From Macrobrachium rosenbergii (lineage: Eukaryota; Arthropoda; Malacostraca; Decapoda; Palaemonidae): a stretch of 64,000 bases of DNA. Position 1 is the first letter of the stretch; every line of letters begins with the position of its first letter. Shown here in pieces: positions 12,080-24,373 of this stretch. The DNA is taken from the NCBI RefSeq assembly GCF_040412425.1, contig NC_089742.1, forward strand, positions 75,489,625-75,553,624. Reading direction: 5' to 3'. The notes under the pieces were generated by a model. It had not been told where the DNA came from. It made no database searches and worked only from the letters and a program-made list of their open reading frames with translations. The position numbers were made by a program, and so were the translations under genes.

Positions 12080-12426
12080 GTTAGTTTTCTATAAAAGAAA
12101 ACTATTGAGATGGCTGTTTGTCTGTCCGTCCGCACTTTTCCTTTCCGCCCTCAGATCTTAAAAACTGCTGAGGCTAGAGGGCTGCAAATTAGTATGTTGA
12201 TCATTCACCCTCCAATAATCAAACATACCAAATTGCAGCCCTCTAGCCTCAGCAGTTTTATTTTATTTAGGGTTAAAGTTGTCCATAATCGTGCGTCTGG
12301 CGCCGCTATAGGTGCCAACAACACAGGCCACCACCGGGCCGTGGCTGAGAGTTTCATACAGCATTATACACTGTACAGAAAACTCGATTGTGCCGAAGAA
12401 ACTTTGGCAAATTTTTTACTTATTTG
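12080..12426 (+). mobile_element. Helentron-like non-autonomous element, copy 4 (compact reference copy)
   Basis: A clean complete copy. The 5' end is TTAGTTTTCTATAAAAG. The central palindrome at about 12159-12260 has ~40-bp arms and a ~20-bp loop. One VNTR unit follows, then GTACAGAAAACT as the inverted partner of the 5' motif, then the 3' hairpin (here decayed to GCCGAAGAAACTTTGGC) and TTTTTTACTT. Known Helentrons/Helitron2 have asymmetric terminal inverted repeats, a 3' stem-loop and T/T insertion; the match is structural and inferred. Confidence 0.78.
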
Positions 12427-13405
<979 letters not shown>

Positions 13406-13601
13406 GAGCAGGAATAGACTTCTACCTTTCTTCCTGGCCAGGTAATTATCGTTACCTCGTTCGGATACCCCGGTCCCGAGATAGAGACTCGGCCGGGCAT
13501 CAGAATAACATTTCTTTCTTAATCTGGTTCTAGGCTTAGCAGTGACACACGTTTCCAAAATATGAAGAAATCGAGAAGTTAGATGGCATTTTGGCTAATA
13601 A

Positions 13602-13644
13602 AAGTTACATATGTATTATGTATCTGGTAAAAAGTGACCACTAG

Positions 13645-13647
<3 letters not shown>
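13602..13647 (+). repeat. Repeat E, end abutting a TA array
   Basis: ACATATGTAT then TATCTGGTAAAA and GTGACCACTAGATT run directly into (TA)n. The same words occur at 38086-38134 on the other strand, also touching a TA array. This suggests the end of a dispersed element that either targets TA repeats or carries a TA tail. The upstream part (13440-13601) may belong to it but has no second copy here. Confidence 0.6.
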
Positions 13648-13713
<66 letters not shown>

Positions 13714-13720
13714 ATCTATA

Positions 13721-13759
<39 letters not shown>

Positions 13760-13766
13760 ATCTATA

Positions 13767-13841
<75 letters not shown>
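13648..13841 (+). repeat. (TA)n with two CTATCTATAT interruptions
   Basis: About 190 bp of TA with two near-identical interruptions, about 55 bp apart, suggesting internal duplication of the array. Confidence 0.97.
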
Positions 13842-13843
<2 letters not shown>

Positions 13844-14269
13844 TCGTATGGGGTTCCAGAGGAGAAATAGCACATTTATTACTGTCACATTAACACTTGC
13901 ATGGATGAATAGTGGGTGAATACCCTGACTGGAAAACTCCCGCAACGTCAGCTACTCCATACGACTACAGATAAGGCTTTCCAGCAGCGCATTAACTCCC
14001 AGTAAATGTACTGTACTATTTGCACTCTCGCACCCCTTGGATATGAAGGCACTTGTTTCCAACATCAACCGGGGGAATTTCAGAGTTTCAGGGGGGAATT
14101 GTGACTACAGATTGCCAGGCTCAAACTGGCTCTAGGACCACAGAAAACGCAGTGTGCATCGGTCTGCACTACAGAGAGGTCACCCTGGGCTTTCCCCCCG
14201 CTAGCTTGTATGTTTATGTTACTTTTTTGTTGTGTATTATTTGAAATGCACTTTTTGAGGTAGACAATT
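13842..14269. other. Unassigned sequence, may include hAT interior
   Basis: No coding region. If 14352 is a true hAT terminus, its other end should be in or before this stretch, but I cannot find a matching terminus. Confidence 0.4.
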
Positions 14270-14352
14270 TTGGGAAGGGGGTTGGGGGTGGTAATGACAT
14301 TCTGACATATGGTGAAAGGGTGCATGGGCCAAAAAAGGGTCGAGAACCACTG
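14270..14352 (-). mobile_element. Possible hAT-type terminus
   Basis: On the minus strand, starting at 14352, CAGTGGTTCTCGACCC resembles the CAGNGGTTCTCAA-type termini of many animal hAT elements. It begins right where readable LINE coding sequence (14353 upward) stops. The opposite terminus and an 8-bp target duplication are not found, so the element is probably incomplete. Confidence 0.4.
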
Positions 14353-16265
14353 ATCTGTTCAGTACTTTCTTGGTGTTCCTCTCCTGCTTTCGAAAACACT
14401 TAACAATGATGTTCTTTTAACCAATCCACCATCGTCCATTCTTTTCACGTGACCATCGGTCTCAAAATACAATAACCACCTTTCCACCTATGACAACATT
14501 TTTTACCATTTCTCATTTATATACTAACATTTTTTCCTTTTCAAATTTTTTATGCGGCATATACCATGCAAAGAATTCTTATTGACTGCTTCATCCTTTT
14601 TCATTCATTTACATTTAACATTTACACTTCAGTTCTTTAAAGGGGGGTTGGTTCAACAATTCTTATATACAATTCCACGTTGACTTCCATATACAACTAC
14701 AGTTTCTTCCCAATCTTTAGCACAAACACACATACACACACACACACCACTTCTACCTTTCTTCCTTCAACTATCCTACGACTCACCTCCTATTATCATT
14801 CACTATAAATACACAATCACAAACACCTATTCAAATTAACTGCTTCAGTTCTTCCACTGTTCCTATGAATATTCACCGTTCCTGTTCCTGGTTTCATTTA
14901 GCTTTATGACCTGACTTTTACTTACATTTACTCTCAAATTTTTCCTCTTGTAAACAACTTCAAACTCTTTCAGTAGACTCTACATTTTCTTTATACACTC
15001 ATCTGGAAGTACTGTAACGCTTGCAAACATTACCCATTGCACACTCCATTCATGACATTTTTATTATTAAATTATTTTGATATCTATTTCCTTGTTCTGG
15101 CTTCTCGCAAGCCCCCATCCACGGCGATAATAAGCAGCCATGGAGATACTGTATAGCGCAACCTCATCTGAGACCTGCTTTTACACCAGACTGGTTGCTC
15201 GCTAGCCTGCTACATTTTGTAACACATTTTGCCCGCTTCCATCATGAAAACTTTTAACAGAGCTCAAAAGCTCACCTTCTTTACTATGCATCCTCAGCCT
15301 CCTCTTCATTGACTCTCTCATTCAATGCTAGCACTTCTAACATAACTGTTCCATAACAAACAGTTGATCCATACGCTCTCTTCCTTCCCTAAACACACAC
15401 TGTTCTTTCCTGTCAATTCTTCAATTGCCTGTTTTCCCTCTCGATTGAAACCCCGTAGGGGTAGTACCGTCAGTGCACCTCATGCGGTGAACTGTAGGCA
15501 TTACTTAAGGTTCTTTGCAGCCTGCCTTCGGCCCCTAGCTGCAACCCCTTTCGTTCTTTTTACTATAACTCCTTTTATATTCTCTTTCTTCCATCTTACT
15601 TTCCACCCTCTCCTAACAATTGATTCATAGTGCAACTGCGAGGTTTTCCTCCTGTTACACCGTTCAAACCTTTTACTGTCAATTTGCGTTTCAGCACTGA
15701 ATGACCTCATATGTCCCAGTGCTTGGCCTTTGGCCTAAATTCTATATTCAATTCAATTTAATTCCTCCCTCGATTAAATTCTCCCATACAACTTCCCTGG
15801 AATAATAAGTATACTTTTACCCGTAAGTCTCACCCAATTCTCCAGGACTCTTCCCTCAGTCAGCCATAATTCACAAATCCTGTTCAGGCACTCAATACAC
15901 AATCAACACCACCACCTTACCGTCGCATCTCACTGCTGTCTTCCCTCCTATATCCACAAATACTCTTCCCACAGCTCCTGTGAGCCCATCATGGAATTCA
16001 CATATTCCTTACTGACTACTTCTCTCTTTGTGTCTTGAACCCATTGCCATATTTCTTTCACTTTCTCCTTACGTGATCTCTCCTCTTTCTTCTGAAACTC
16101 TCTTCTCTGAAGTGCATGTCCAGTCACATTTTATCCCACCTCCTTCAACTGAAACCATTTATTCTTAACAATCAAGCCTCTTTCCAGACACTTTTTCATA
16201 CTTTTCCTTTTCTTCCACCACCCTTTTGCAGTTTAAATCACCCACCACGGCTGCCCATTCTTATT
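14353..16265 (-). pseudogene. Decayed LINE reverse transcriptase, interrupted by a SINE
   Basis: Minus-strand, N to C from high to low coordinates. Recognisable blocks are ENWVRLTGK...IIPGKLYGRI next to 15780-15850, EQCVFREGRERMDQ (15364-15405, the QCGF.xGR..D motif), SFHDGS near 15255, SPWLLIIAVDGGLREA (15100-15147), MFASVTVL (15010-15030), LRVNVSKSQV (14908-14937) and HVKRMDDGGLVKR (14413-14451). The catalytic FADD box reads FASV, so both aspartates are gone. Frameshifts and stops separate the blocks. A SINE C copy splits the gene at 15451-15768. This is a non-LTR retrotransposon; the clade is not resolved. Confidence 0.8.
15451..15768 (+). mobile_element. SINE-like family C, copy 2, nested in the LINE
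   Basis: Starts CCCCGTAGGGGTAGTACCGT and ends with TATTCAATTCAATTTAATTC. The flanks CTCGATTGAAA (15440-15450) and CTCGATTAAAT (15769-15779) form a slightly diverged target duplication. Reverse transcriptase homology resumes on both sides, so the SINE is younger than the LINE insertion. Confidence 0.85.
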
Positions 16266-16352
16266 TTCTAAACCCAGCCGGGAACTTTGCCAAACATTGT
16301 ATTTTATTCTCTCTTTTTTTTTCGTTCCTTAAACATATACACACCAAAAAAA

Positions 16353-16541
<189 letters not shown>

Positions 16542-16722
16542 CTGTATACACACACAAACTGTTTGTATCAATATTCTCGTTCTAATTTGTTTGGTCGAAT
16601 TACACCTTTTTTAAAAAAATCTAAATGCACAGAAAGAGGTTTTTACTGTTAATAAAACTTGTGTTTAACGTTTGAAAAAGTAAACACAATTTGATTTTAA
16701 TGATAAAAATCATGAGGAGAAT

Positions 16723-16724
<2 letters not shown>

Positions 16725-16784
<60 letters not shown>
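16725..16784 (+). repeat. (AG)n microsatellite
   Basis: About 30 pure AG units. Confidence 0.98.
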
Positions 16785-16785
<1 letters not shown>

Positions 16786-16952
16786 ACATGCTTTTCCACA
16801 GGGAAAATCTTCCAAAGACCTCTGAATGTCTTTTCCATTTTCACGCAATAAACAGATCTTCAATCTGCTCGCGGACGTCCCCATCCCACCTGCGGAAGGT
16901 ACTGTAAAAGGTGTTCACCTAGAAGTGACATTCATCATTATTTCCAATAAAA

Positions 16953-17334
16953 ACAAGTGAAAAATTCACCGAGGTTTCATCGGCGCAATCGAGTTCTGTA
17001 CAGGGTATAATGTTTTATGAAACTCTCAGCCACGGCCCATGAAACTCTCAGATGGGGCCCATGAAACTTTCAGACACCGGACGTTGGTGGCCTGTGTTGT
17101 TGGCACCTACAGCTGTGCCAGACGCACGATCATGATTAACTTTAAATAAAATAAAGACTACTGAGGCTAGAGGGCTGCAATTTGGTATGTTTGATGATTG
17201 GAGGGTGGATGATCAACATGCCAACTTGCAGTCCTCTAGCCTCAGTAGTTTTCAAGATCTGAGGGCGGACAGAAAAAGTGCGGACGAACAGACAAATAGC
17301 CATCTCAATAGTTTCCTTTTACAGAAAACTAAAA
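16953..17334 (-). mobile_element. Helentron-like non-autonomous element, copy 5
   Basis: Minus-strand copy with the ACAAGTGAAAAATTCACCG end at low coordinate and CAGAAAACTAAAA at the high end. It has an expanded VNTR of several CTCAGCC/CATGAAACT units and the complete central palindrome. The frame at 17187-17411 is a shadow. Confidence 0.78.
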
Positions 17335-18018
<684 letters not shown>

Positions 18019-18275
18019 TAACTACTGTACATAAAACATAGAATACATTCATAAACATAGATACATTCATTTTCCGTTTCGGTTCTATATCGAACAGCGA
18101 GAGATGGAGATTACATTAACGCCTATATCATCCCAAGCTGAAGAATCGCATCCCTGAACTTAAACAAAGGTAGTTTTGCTTCCTCTACGTCTTAGGGAAA
18201 TTTCTTGTAATAAAACAAAAACGAGACAGAATGGAGCCAGTTGTCCAACTGCGTGAGAAACTACAGTCATTCTGA

Positions 18276-18314
18276 AAGAAGAAGAAGAAGAAGAAGAAGA
18301 AGAAGAAGAAGAAG

Positions 18315-18344
<30 letters not shown>
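18276..18344 (+). repeat. (AAG)n microsatellite
   Basis: About 22 AAG units, purine on plus; can form triplex H-DNA in principle. The sequences at 18019-18275 and 18345-18729 are unassigned. Confidence 0.97.
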
Positions 18345-18346
<2 letters not shown>

Positions 18347-18726
18347 GATGAGGAAAGGGAAAAATGGAAGAGTCAAAGACAGAATTTCGCTTTCTAATAG
18401 TACGTAGATACATTTGAGAAATATCCTTGTAATTCAAATTATATTAATTTCATCCTTTTTTTTCATTCGAAATAGCAATATTTCCTGAACAGGAAGAGGG
18501 AGACAAGAAGTGCTAAAGAAAAGGAAAGGTTTACTACGGAAATTGGTAGGGAGGATGCAAATTTTTTCATTAATGGATAATTTATCCAAAGCTTTCTTTT
18601 TTAATATGTGCTCATTTAATGGAAATCCCCTCACCACTTGAGAATATTGATGAACTAAGTTTTCATTTCTGTTTAACTAATAGCGACCGGATCCTGTAAT
18701 ATTTTGTCAGAGCAAAATGCAAAACG

Positions 18727-18729
<3 letters not shown>

Positions 18730-18792
<63 letters not shown>

Positions 18793-18793
18793 T
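18730..18793 (+). repeat. (AAT)n microsatellite
   Basis: About 21 AAT units. Flanks do not show the SINE B 3' unit, so its origin is not shown. Confidence 0.95.
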
Positions 18794-19384
18794 TCACTAC
18801 TGTCATCATCATAACGATTACCACACTGGCCATCATTATCAGCCTTACGTCATCTACTAAGTCCATCCTCATCAGAATTAGTATAGAAATAGCTATAATT
18901 TACAAAACGGAATAGAGAAGTGATATCTTCACTTATTTTGCACCATTGCAGAACAATAATTTTCATGAATGCAATGGCACCGCAGACCGAACGAAGGGAC
19001 GAGCATGAGGGAAGAAATGCGACACAGACTTAAAACGTAATTAGCGAGCTCTGTCTGTCTGGCACAGGAGCGTCTTTCTTACCGGAAGAAAAATGAACTA
19101 AAAACGAAGGAAAACTCGTGGAGGGAGGTACCAGTGTGCCTTAGGCACCTTTTCCGATCACTTGTTCATGTGCCACATTAGGGCAAGGTGAAAATGGGGC
19201 ACTGAATGCGACAGTCAACTCTGAAAACGAACTGAGTCTGTATTTACCAGAGAACTTTTTCCAGACTATAACCAGACAATCGCTCCAGCCATCTTCTGTC
19301 GTTGACATCTGTCTCAGTGAACGTCCACGGAACGTGACGACGAACGCAAAGACAACAGTACAGAACGCTCGACTATACTTTAAA
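18794..19384. other. Unassigned sequence
   Basis: The frame at 19141-19419 (-) overlaps the MITE and has no domain. Confidence 0.5.
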
Positions 19385-19606
19385 GAAAAAGGGGATCTTT
19401 CCCAGATAGTGACCCCCACCAGTGTTCGGGGGTCGTTGTCTAGGATTAATATTTTTGTGGGGTCATTATCTTTGTGATATTTACAGTCTTTCGTTTTATG
19501 TTTTTACGGTCATCCCCAACGGGCTTGTACCAAACACGCCGCAAAGGTGGATGCATACCGCTTTAAAACCCTTGGGGGTCACTATCTAGGAATGATCCGA
19601 AAAAGG
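19385..19606 (+). mobile_element. hAT-type MITE, copy 1, with 8-bp target duplication
   Basis: The element is 19393-19598 (206 bp), flanked by perfect 8-bp repeats GAAAAAGG at 19385-19392 and 19599-19606. Terminal inverted repeats of 26 bp (GGATC[TA]TTCC[CT]AGATAG then TGACCCCCA) agree at 24 positions. A further GGGGGTCGTTGTCTAGGAT block repeats the terminal theme inside. It encodes nothing. An 8-bp duplication plus short inverted ends is typical of hAT-type non-autonomous elements. Confidence 0.88.
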
Positions 19607-20119
19607 AATGGTCGTGGTTGCTGCGGTATAAGAGTGCAACAGTAGACCATGATGACTTTACAACTCAGCAGGAGCAAGACGACGCTGATGACCACAAGTA
19701 TTTCTATTTATCCTAAAGCGCGGCTGCTGTAACCCCTGCACCTTGCACCTTCCTTCAGTACTGCTCCCAATACAGCGTCTTAGCCCATGGCCTTGCCCCA
19801 CATCCCCCACCGCTGCCGCTACAGTCCTTCGACCTTATTATGCCCTGTCCCACATACCTCTGCCACTACAGACCTTCGACCCCATATCTTACCCTACTGC
19901 TACAGCCCTTTGACCTTGCGCCTTGCCCTACATACTGCTACCGCAAAAACGAGCTCCATCTCAGAAGAAGAGTGAGCTGTGATACATCATGTGGTTTAAA
20001 GTTTAGGACAGGTTTCACCTAGAATTATGCAAATGAATATAGCGGATCGATCCCCTGCCTCAGGCACCTGCAGAGAAGAGGTTTCTGCAGTTCTGATTAT
20101 CACTGTAGAGAATGTACAA

Positions 20120-20121
<2 letters not shown>
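19607..20121. other. Unassigned sequence
   Basis: A degenerate pyrimidine-rich duplication (CCTTGCCCCACATCCC, CCCTGTCCCACATACC, CCTTGCCCTACATACT) runs from 19790 to 19940 with a period of about 60-70 bp. Confidence 0.4.
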
Positions 20122-20190
<69 letters not shown>

Positions 20191-20206
20191 GATATATATA
20201 TATATC
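20122..20206 (+). repeat. (AT)n microsatellite
   Basis: Pure AT to 20187, then an interrupted GTAGATATATA segment. Confidence 0.97.
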
Positions 20207-21409
20207 ATTGTATATATAAAATTGAGATTTTCAAGTTTTTCAAGGAAGGGAGCAAATGGAATGGTACTAGGTGCGGGAAGCGGGTTCCACCTAAGCAACT
20301 GAAGTTAATGTAACCTAAGGTATATATCCTTAGTTAACGGCCGCAGGCTTCACCCCCGGAATCCAGTACCGGTGCATTCCCTGTTGCTACTCAACTCCCA
20401 AAAACGAATACTTGCACACTGTCATTTCCACTGAAAATAGAAATAATCACTTGTTAGTTTAACGAAGATGATAAGAATCATAAGGTCTTATAAAGGAAAA
20501 TGTTAAGGACACTCCCGATAGATTGATTTTCAAGTGTCCTTTAGCACCCAGTGGCAACCCACTGCCCGCTTGAGGAGAATACTGGGGAAATAAAATGAGC
20601 AAAATGGCATGACGCACGCGCTTTGCACCTCTGTACCCTTGCTACGTTACGCCATGTCAAATGAAAAAAAAAAAGTTATACAAAGGTCTGTGGATTTGAT
20701 TGTGTGTTGATGTAGCAGCGAAGAGCAGAAATGCATTACTGTTTCTTTGTTTATGGAGAGAAAGCTGGAAGTTATGGCATGTGGTGTGACAAAAGAGAAA
20801 AGGCAGGGTGTACAGGAAGGGTTACATCCCAGTCACTGAAGGTGAAGTTTTATCGCCAAAGGGAAATCGAGAGTCCATCACCTTTGGATTCAGTGGAAAC
20901 TGTTTTCATTAATGCAATTTTGCTACTGCCTTCTTATCCTTATTTGATGCGTTTTTGAGATTTGTATTATCTTCTGTTATCGGTTAACGTTCTTGATAGG
21001 ATTTAAAACACTAAGTGGCCATCCAGCCTTGTGCCGTGGTATTTAAACTGAGGATGGAAGGAAAGATTAAATAGATTAAGTTATTTATGTTATTATTTCA
21101 GCAAATAAAATACAGGGAATAGTGACAATGAGCTTGATATTCCAGAATTTTACTTTTACAACTCACATTTGTATATTTGTTTAAATATTTGTAAAATCTT
21201 GCTTTTTACTCTGACAACAACGCAGAGCTCATGATAATTATAATCTAACATAAGTCAAGCATTAAATCATCAACAATTGTTTTACTATTAAATAAAACCA
21301 GGATATTTTTGGTAATATTCCATGAATTAATTCGATGAAACCTCGTTCTGGTATGAGAAAGTAAAAAAAAAGATTCCTAAAACTAGAAATATGTATCACC
21401 GCTGTTGCT

Positions 21410-21411
<2 letters not shown>
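20207..21411. other. Unassigned sequence
   Basis: No gene or interspersed family recognised. Confidence 0.5.
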
Positions 21412-21448
<37 letters not shown>

Positions 21449-21480
21449 ACACACACACACACACACACTCACACACACAT
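21412..21480 (+). repeat. (TC)n-(CA)n compound microsatellite
   Basis: About 17 TC units, a short break, then CA. Confidence 0.95.
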
Positions 21481-21887
21481 TCATCTGAAATGTTTGTATG
21501 TGAATGTGTGTGAGCTGTTCGAAGGTTTTTTCCCAACCCCGAGACTGCCGGTCAGTCAGGAGCTCTCCAATAATTTCTGAACAAAAAGCTTATAACATGA
21601 AGTAGCCATTTGCTGCCGGCTCCCTCCGGGACCCCTTCCAGACCTCGACCCTCCTCCGCCTGCTGAGGAGGGCCCTCCCCTAGTCCGACCCTCCTTCCTC
21701 CCGAGGAGAAGATCCTCCCCACAGCCTCTCCATTCCTCCTGTGCTCTATTCTGATCGTTAGCTAAAAGACCAGTTGACTTCGCTAAGACACCCGGCGGAA
21801 AGGAAGCAGGAGAAAAAGGGAGAGAGAGAGAAGGAAAAACCTGGAACAATACAGAGGATGGCAGAGGCATCGTAAATGCAAACGAGT

Positions 21888-21890
<3 letters not shown>
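21481..21890. other. Unassigned, locally GC-rich
   Basis: 21600-21740 is GC-rich with CCTCC runs. The 133-residue minus frame over 21556-21957 combines this with the GA array and is not credible as a gene. Confidence 0.45.

Positions 21891-21934
<44 letters not shown>
21891..21934 (+). repeat. (GA)n microsatellite
   Basis: About 21 GA units. Confidence 0.97.
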
Positions 21935-21936
<2 letters not shown>

Positions 21937-21986
21937 CAGTCGGGCAACCCTATGCATAATTGGCCATTAATATTCATGCTGACGTG

Positions 21987-21995
21987 TATATAAAG
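21987..21995 (+). promoter_or_regulatory. Possible TATA box
   Basis: TATATAAAG, with ATTGGCC about 30 bp upstream and a 73-codon frame starting 113 bp downstream (22108). Single match in AT-rich DNA, so weak. Confidence 0.2.
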
Positions 21996-22107
21996 TCCTA
22001 AGGGGCCCTCCGAACATGACGTGCAAATGAGCGGTGCTAAAGCTCTTTAAGATACCGACGCAAATAATATCGGAGAATAACTTATTCTCTAAAAAAGCGA
22101 GCGAGAG

Positions 22108-22329
22108 ATGGAAAGGAAAAATGAGGATACAAATTGCAGTGGTGCGTTTGATCGTGCGAACTCGTTACCGTTTATGTTAGCTCATTATGGATTCCAGAGC
22201 GAAAGAGATTCACCGCGTTATGATAATAATGGAGAAGAAGATGAAGAAAAAGAAGAAGGAGGAGAAGAAGAAGGAGAAGACGGCGAAGAATCAAGAATGC
22301 CTTTGAAGGAAACAAAATCCCGGTTCTAA
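22108..22329 (+). CDS. Doubtful 73-residue acidic open frame
   Basis: Starts with ATG at 22108. Residues 1-40 are non-repetitive (MERKNEDTNC...), then a run of Glu/Gly/Asp comes from a GAA/GGA-rich stretch at 22220-22290, and it ends ETKSRF. No domain is recognised. It lies downstream of a TATA-like motif. The acidic half is a microsatellite translation, so the frame may be chance. No splice sites or second exon are seen. Confidence 0.12.
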   Translation: MERKNEDTNCSGAFDRANSLPFMLAHYGFQSERDSPRYDNNGEEDEEKEEGGEEEGEDGEESRMPLKETKSRF

Positions 22330-22548
22330 ATGTCGCTTTCCTTAACGTATCAATCGTAGTCGTCTCTGATGTACGAGTACGTCAAGTCTCCTATGACGTG
22401 TAAAATGTTTCCTTGCACTGTCATAATTTCGTCTTTGTCGACGTCCCAAAGATCCCCTTCTTTGTAGTACAGAATGCTTCATTCTTTGATTGACAAAATA
22501 TACCGTCTTTCTGGAGGAACTCGGTGTCTTCTTTGATGTACAGGACTT

Positions 22549-23590
22549 ATTCCATTTCAAGAGAACAGAGTCCTTTGCACGAATGACTCTCGACAGGTGT
22601 CAACTTGGCCTACTGAAATTGTTAATCATAGATATGATCCTTGATATGAATACCTCAGCCATGAATTTATAATGAGAGTAACAATACTAGTAATAACAAT
22701 AATTCATCAGTTGGTTTAGTATCATAACACGAAATAGAATTGAAGTCGTCTCTTTAGCAGTAAAATGAGGATCATACTAGTTGCGTTTTTAACTTGTTTC
22801 ATATCTAGATGATGACGTCGTAGGGGGTTAGTGCGGTCAGTGCACCTTATGTGGTGCACTGTAGGCATTACATAAGTTCTTTGCAGCGTGCCTTCGGCCC
22901 CTAGTTGCAACTTTTTCGTTGCTTTTACTGCACCTCCTTTCATATTCTCTTTCTTCCACCTTACTCTCTACCCTCTCCTAACAATTGATTCATAGTGCAG
23001 TTGCGGGGTTTTCCTCCAGGTATACCTTTCAAACCTTTTACTGTCAATTTCCATTTCAGAGCTGAATGACCCCATAGGTCCCAGTGCTTGCCTTTGGCCT
23101 AAAATCTATATTCAATTCAATTCGGTTCAATTCAATTCATACTTGATCTATTCGTATAGAAGGTGTTATGTGGGAGTATCTCCTTTCGCAAGGTTGGCAA
23201 ATCAAGGACATCTGAATGGTGATTCGTTTTCAGTGCAATGCTGATGCTTATTGTATGAACGAAGTGGAAGATATGGCTACTAATGTAACTGAACCCCTTA
23301 CTGAAAACCTTTGAATCTAGATATGGAACAAGTTAAAAACGCAGCTACTGTGATCCTCATTTTTAAAAATCAGTTGACTGTTAGAGAGACTGCTTCAGTT
23401 CCATTTCGTGTTATGAGAATATACCAACTGATGAATGATTGTATTACTAGTATTGTTGCTATCATTGTAAATTCATCGTTGAAGTATTCATATCAAGGAT
23501 CACATCCACGATTAACAACTTCAGTACGCCAGGGTGTCAGGTATCGTGAGTGAGTCGTGTAAAGGACTCTATTCTCTTGAAATAGATGAA
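22549..23590. repeat. Large inverted duplication with a SINE in the spacer
   Basis: The left arm (22549-22812) read on the minus strand matches the right arm (23310-23590) on plus. Shared stretches include GAAACAAGTTAAAAACGCA-type, GATCCTCATTTT, TTTCGTGTTATGA, ATTACTAGTATTGTT, TATTCATATCAAGGATCA and GGACTCT.TTCTCTTGAAAT. Arms are about 265-280 bp with many substitutions and small indels. The ~500-bp spacer holds SINE C copy 3. Either a foldback element or two inverted copies of an unknown repeat. Confidence 0.8.
22816..23138 (+). mobile_element. SINE-like family C, copy 3
   Basis: Starts CGTAGGGGGTTAGTGCGGTC, keeps the TTCGGCCCCTAGTTGCAA and CTCCTAACAATTG blocks, and ends in ATTCAATTCAATTCGGTTCA-type pentamers. 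It lies in the spacer of the inverted duplication. Confidence 0.82.
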
Positions 23591-23883
23591 TTTTAAAAAC
23601 AGAAAGCCAAAGCATGCATTGCCAAGCAAACATTTGACAAACGCAGTCCTTCCGTCACGACTGATGTCGAGTGACATCCGCCAATGCAGAAAGGGACACA
23701 GTTAATGGGAGAAGCTAACACTTAACGTTCAAATGAAGTTGTCATCTGTTTGGTTTCTCAGCAAATGTCCGATGACAGACTGTATATTTTTTTGGATGTA
23801 CTCGGAAGGTTTTGATTAATTGTTATATATAGTAAGAAATCTAAGCCTTGTGCATCTTTTACTTTCACTACTATACAGGTGAT

Positions 23884-24105
23884 ATCTTGCTGGTACAGTG
23901 GTTAGTGTCGTGGCATGCCACTCTGATGTCGCGGGTTCGCGTCTCCCCCTGGGCGATGAAAAATCACTGGCTCTGTATCATGATCAGTTACTACTGCAGT
24001 GTGGGGTCTGCGGTGGGAGGTTAAAACCAACATTCTTTGGAAGCTTGAATTTCAAGTCAATGGGTCCTGTCTGCTTGTTCCATGTGAATAGGTTACATCT
24101 ACTGA

Positions 24106-24163
<58 letters not shown>
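23884..24163 (+). mobile_element. SINE family B, full-length, tRNA head and (AAT)n tail
   Basis: Pol III-like box A TGGTACAGTGGTTAG (23891-23905) and box B GGGTTCGCGTCTCC (23933-23946) are spaced as in a tRNA gene. A body with TTCTTTGGAAGCTTGAATTT follows and then (AAT)n at 24105-24163. The tail unit is shared with truncated copies at 10850-10990 and 60003-60096. It is expected to be transcribed by RNA polymerase III and mobilised by a LINE. The head is not a functional tRNA. No clear target duplication was found. Confidence 0.82.
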
Positions 24164-24164
<1 letters not shown>

Positions 24165-24373
24165 GCTAACAGTCTTCATGAAAGGGAAGAAACGAGGAAC
24201 TGATATGATTTTGAGCGAGGTCGGAACTTCCACGGGACTCAGGGCTTCGGGATACGTGTCACTTACGACAGAGAGAGAATCCATCGCATCAGCAAGAAGA
24301 AAGATTCGATCCCAGAGATTAATTTAGGCGCTGGTGGAGGAACCTGACTTGCTGAGCGCCTTCTCCGAGTTAT

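Noticed and set aside
21556..21957. 133-codon minus frame
   Set aside because: Starts in a GA array and continues in low-complexity GC-rich sequence. No motif.
23884..23950. Functional tRNA gene
   Set aside because: Promoter boxes are present, but acceptor and anticodon stems do not pair well and the sequence runs into a SINE body.
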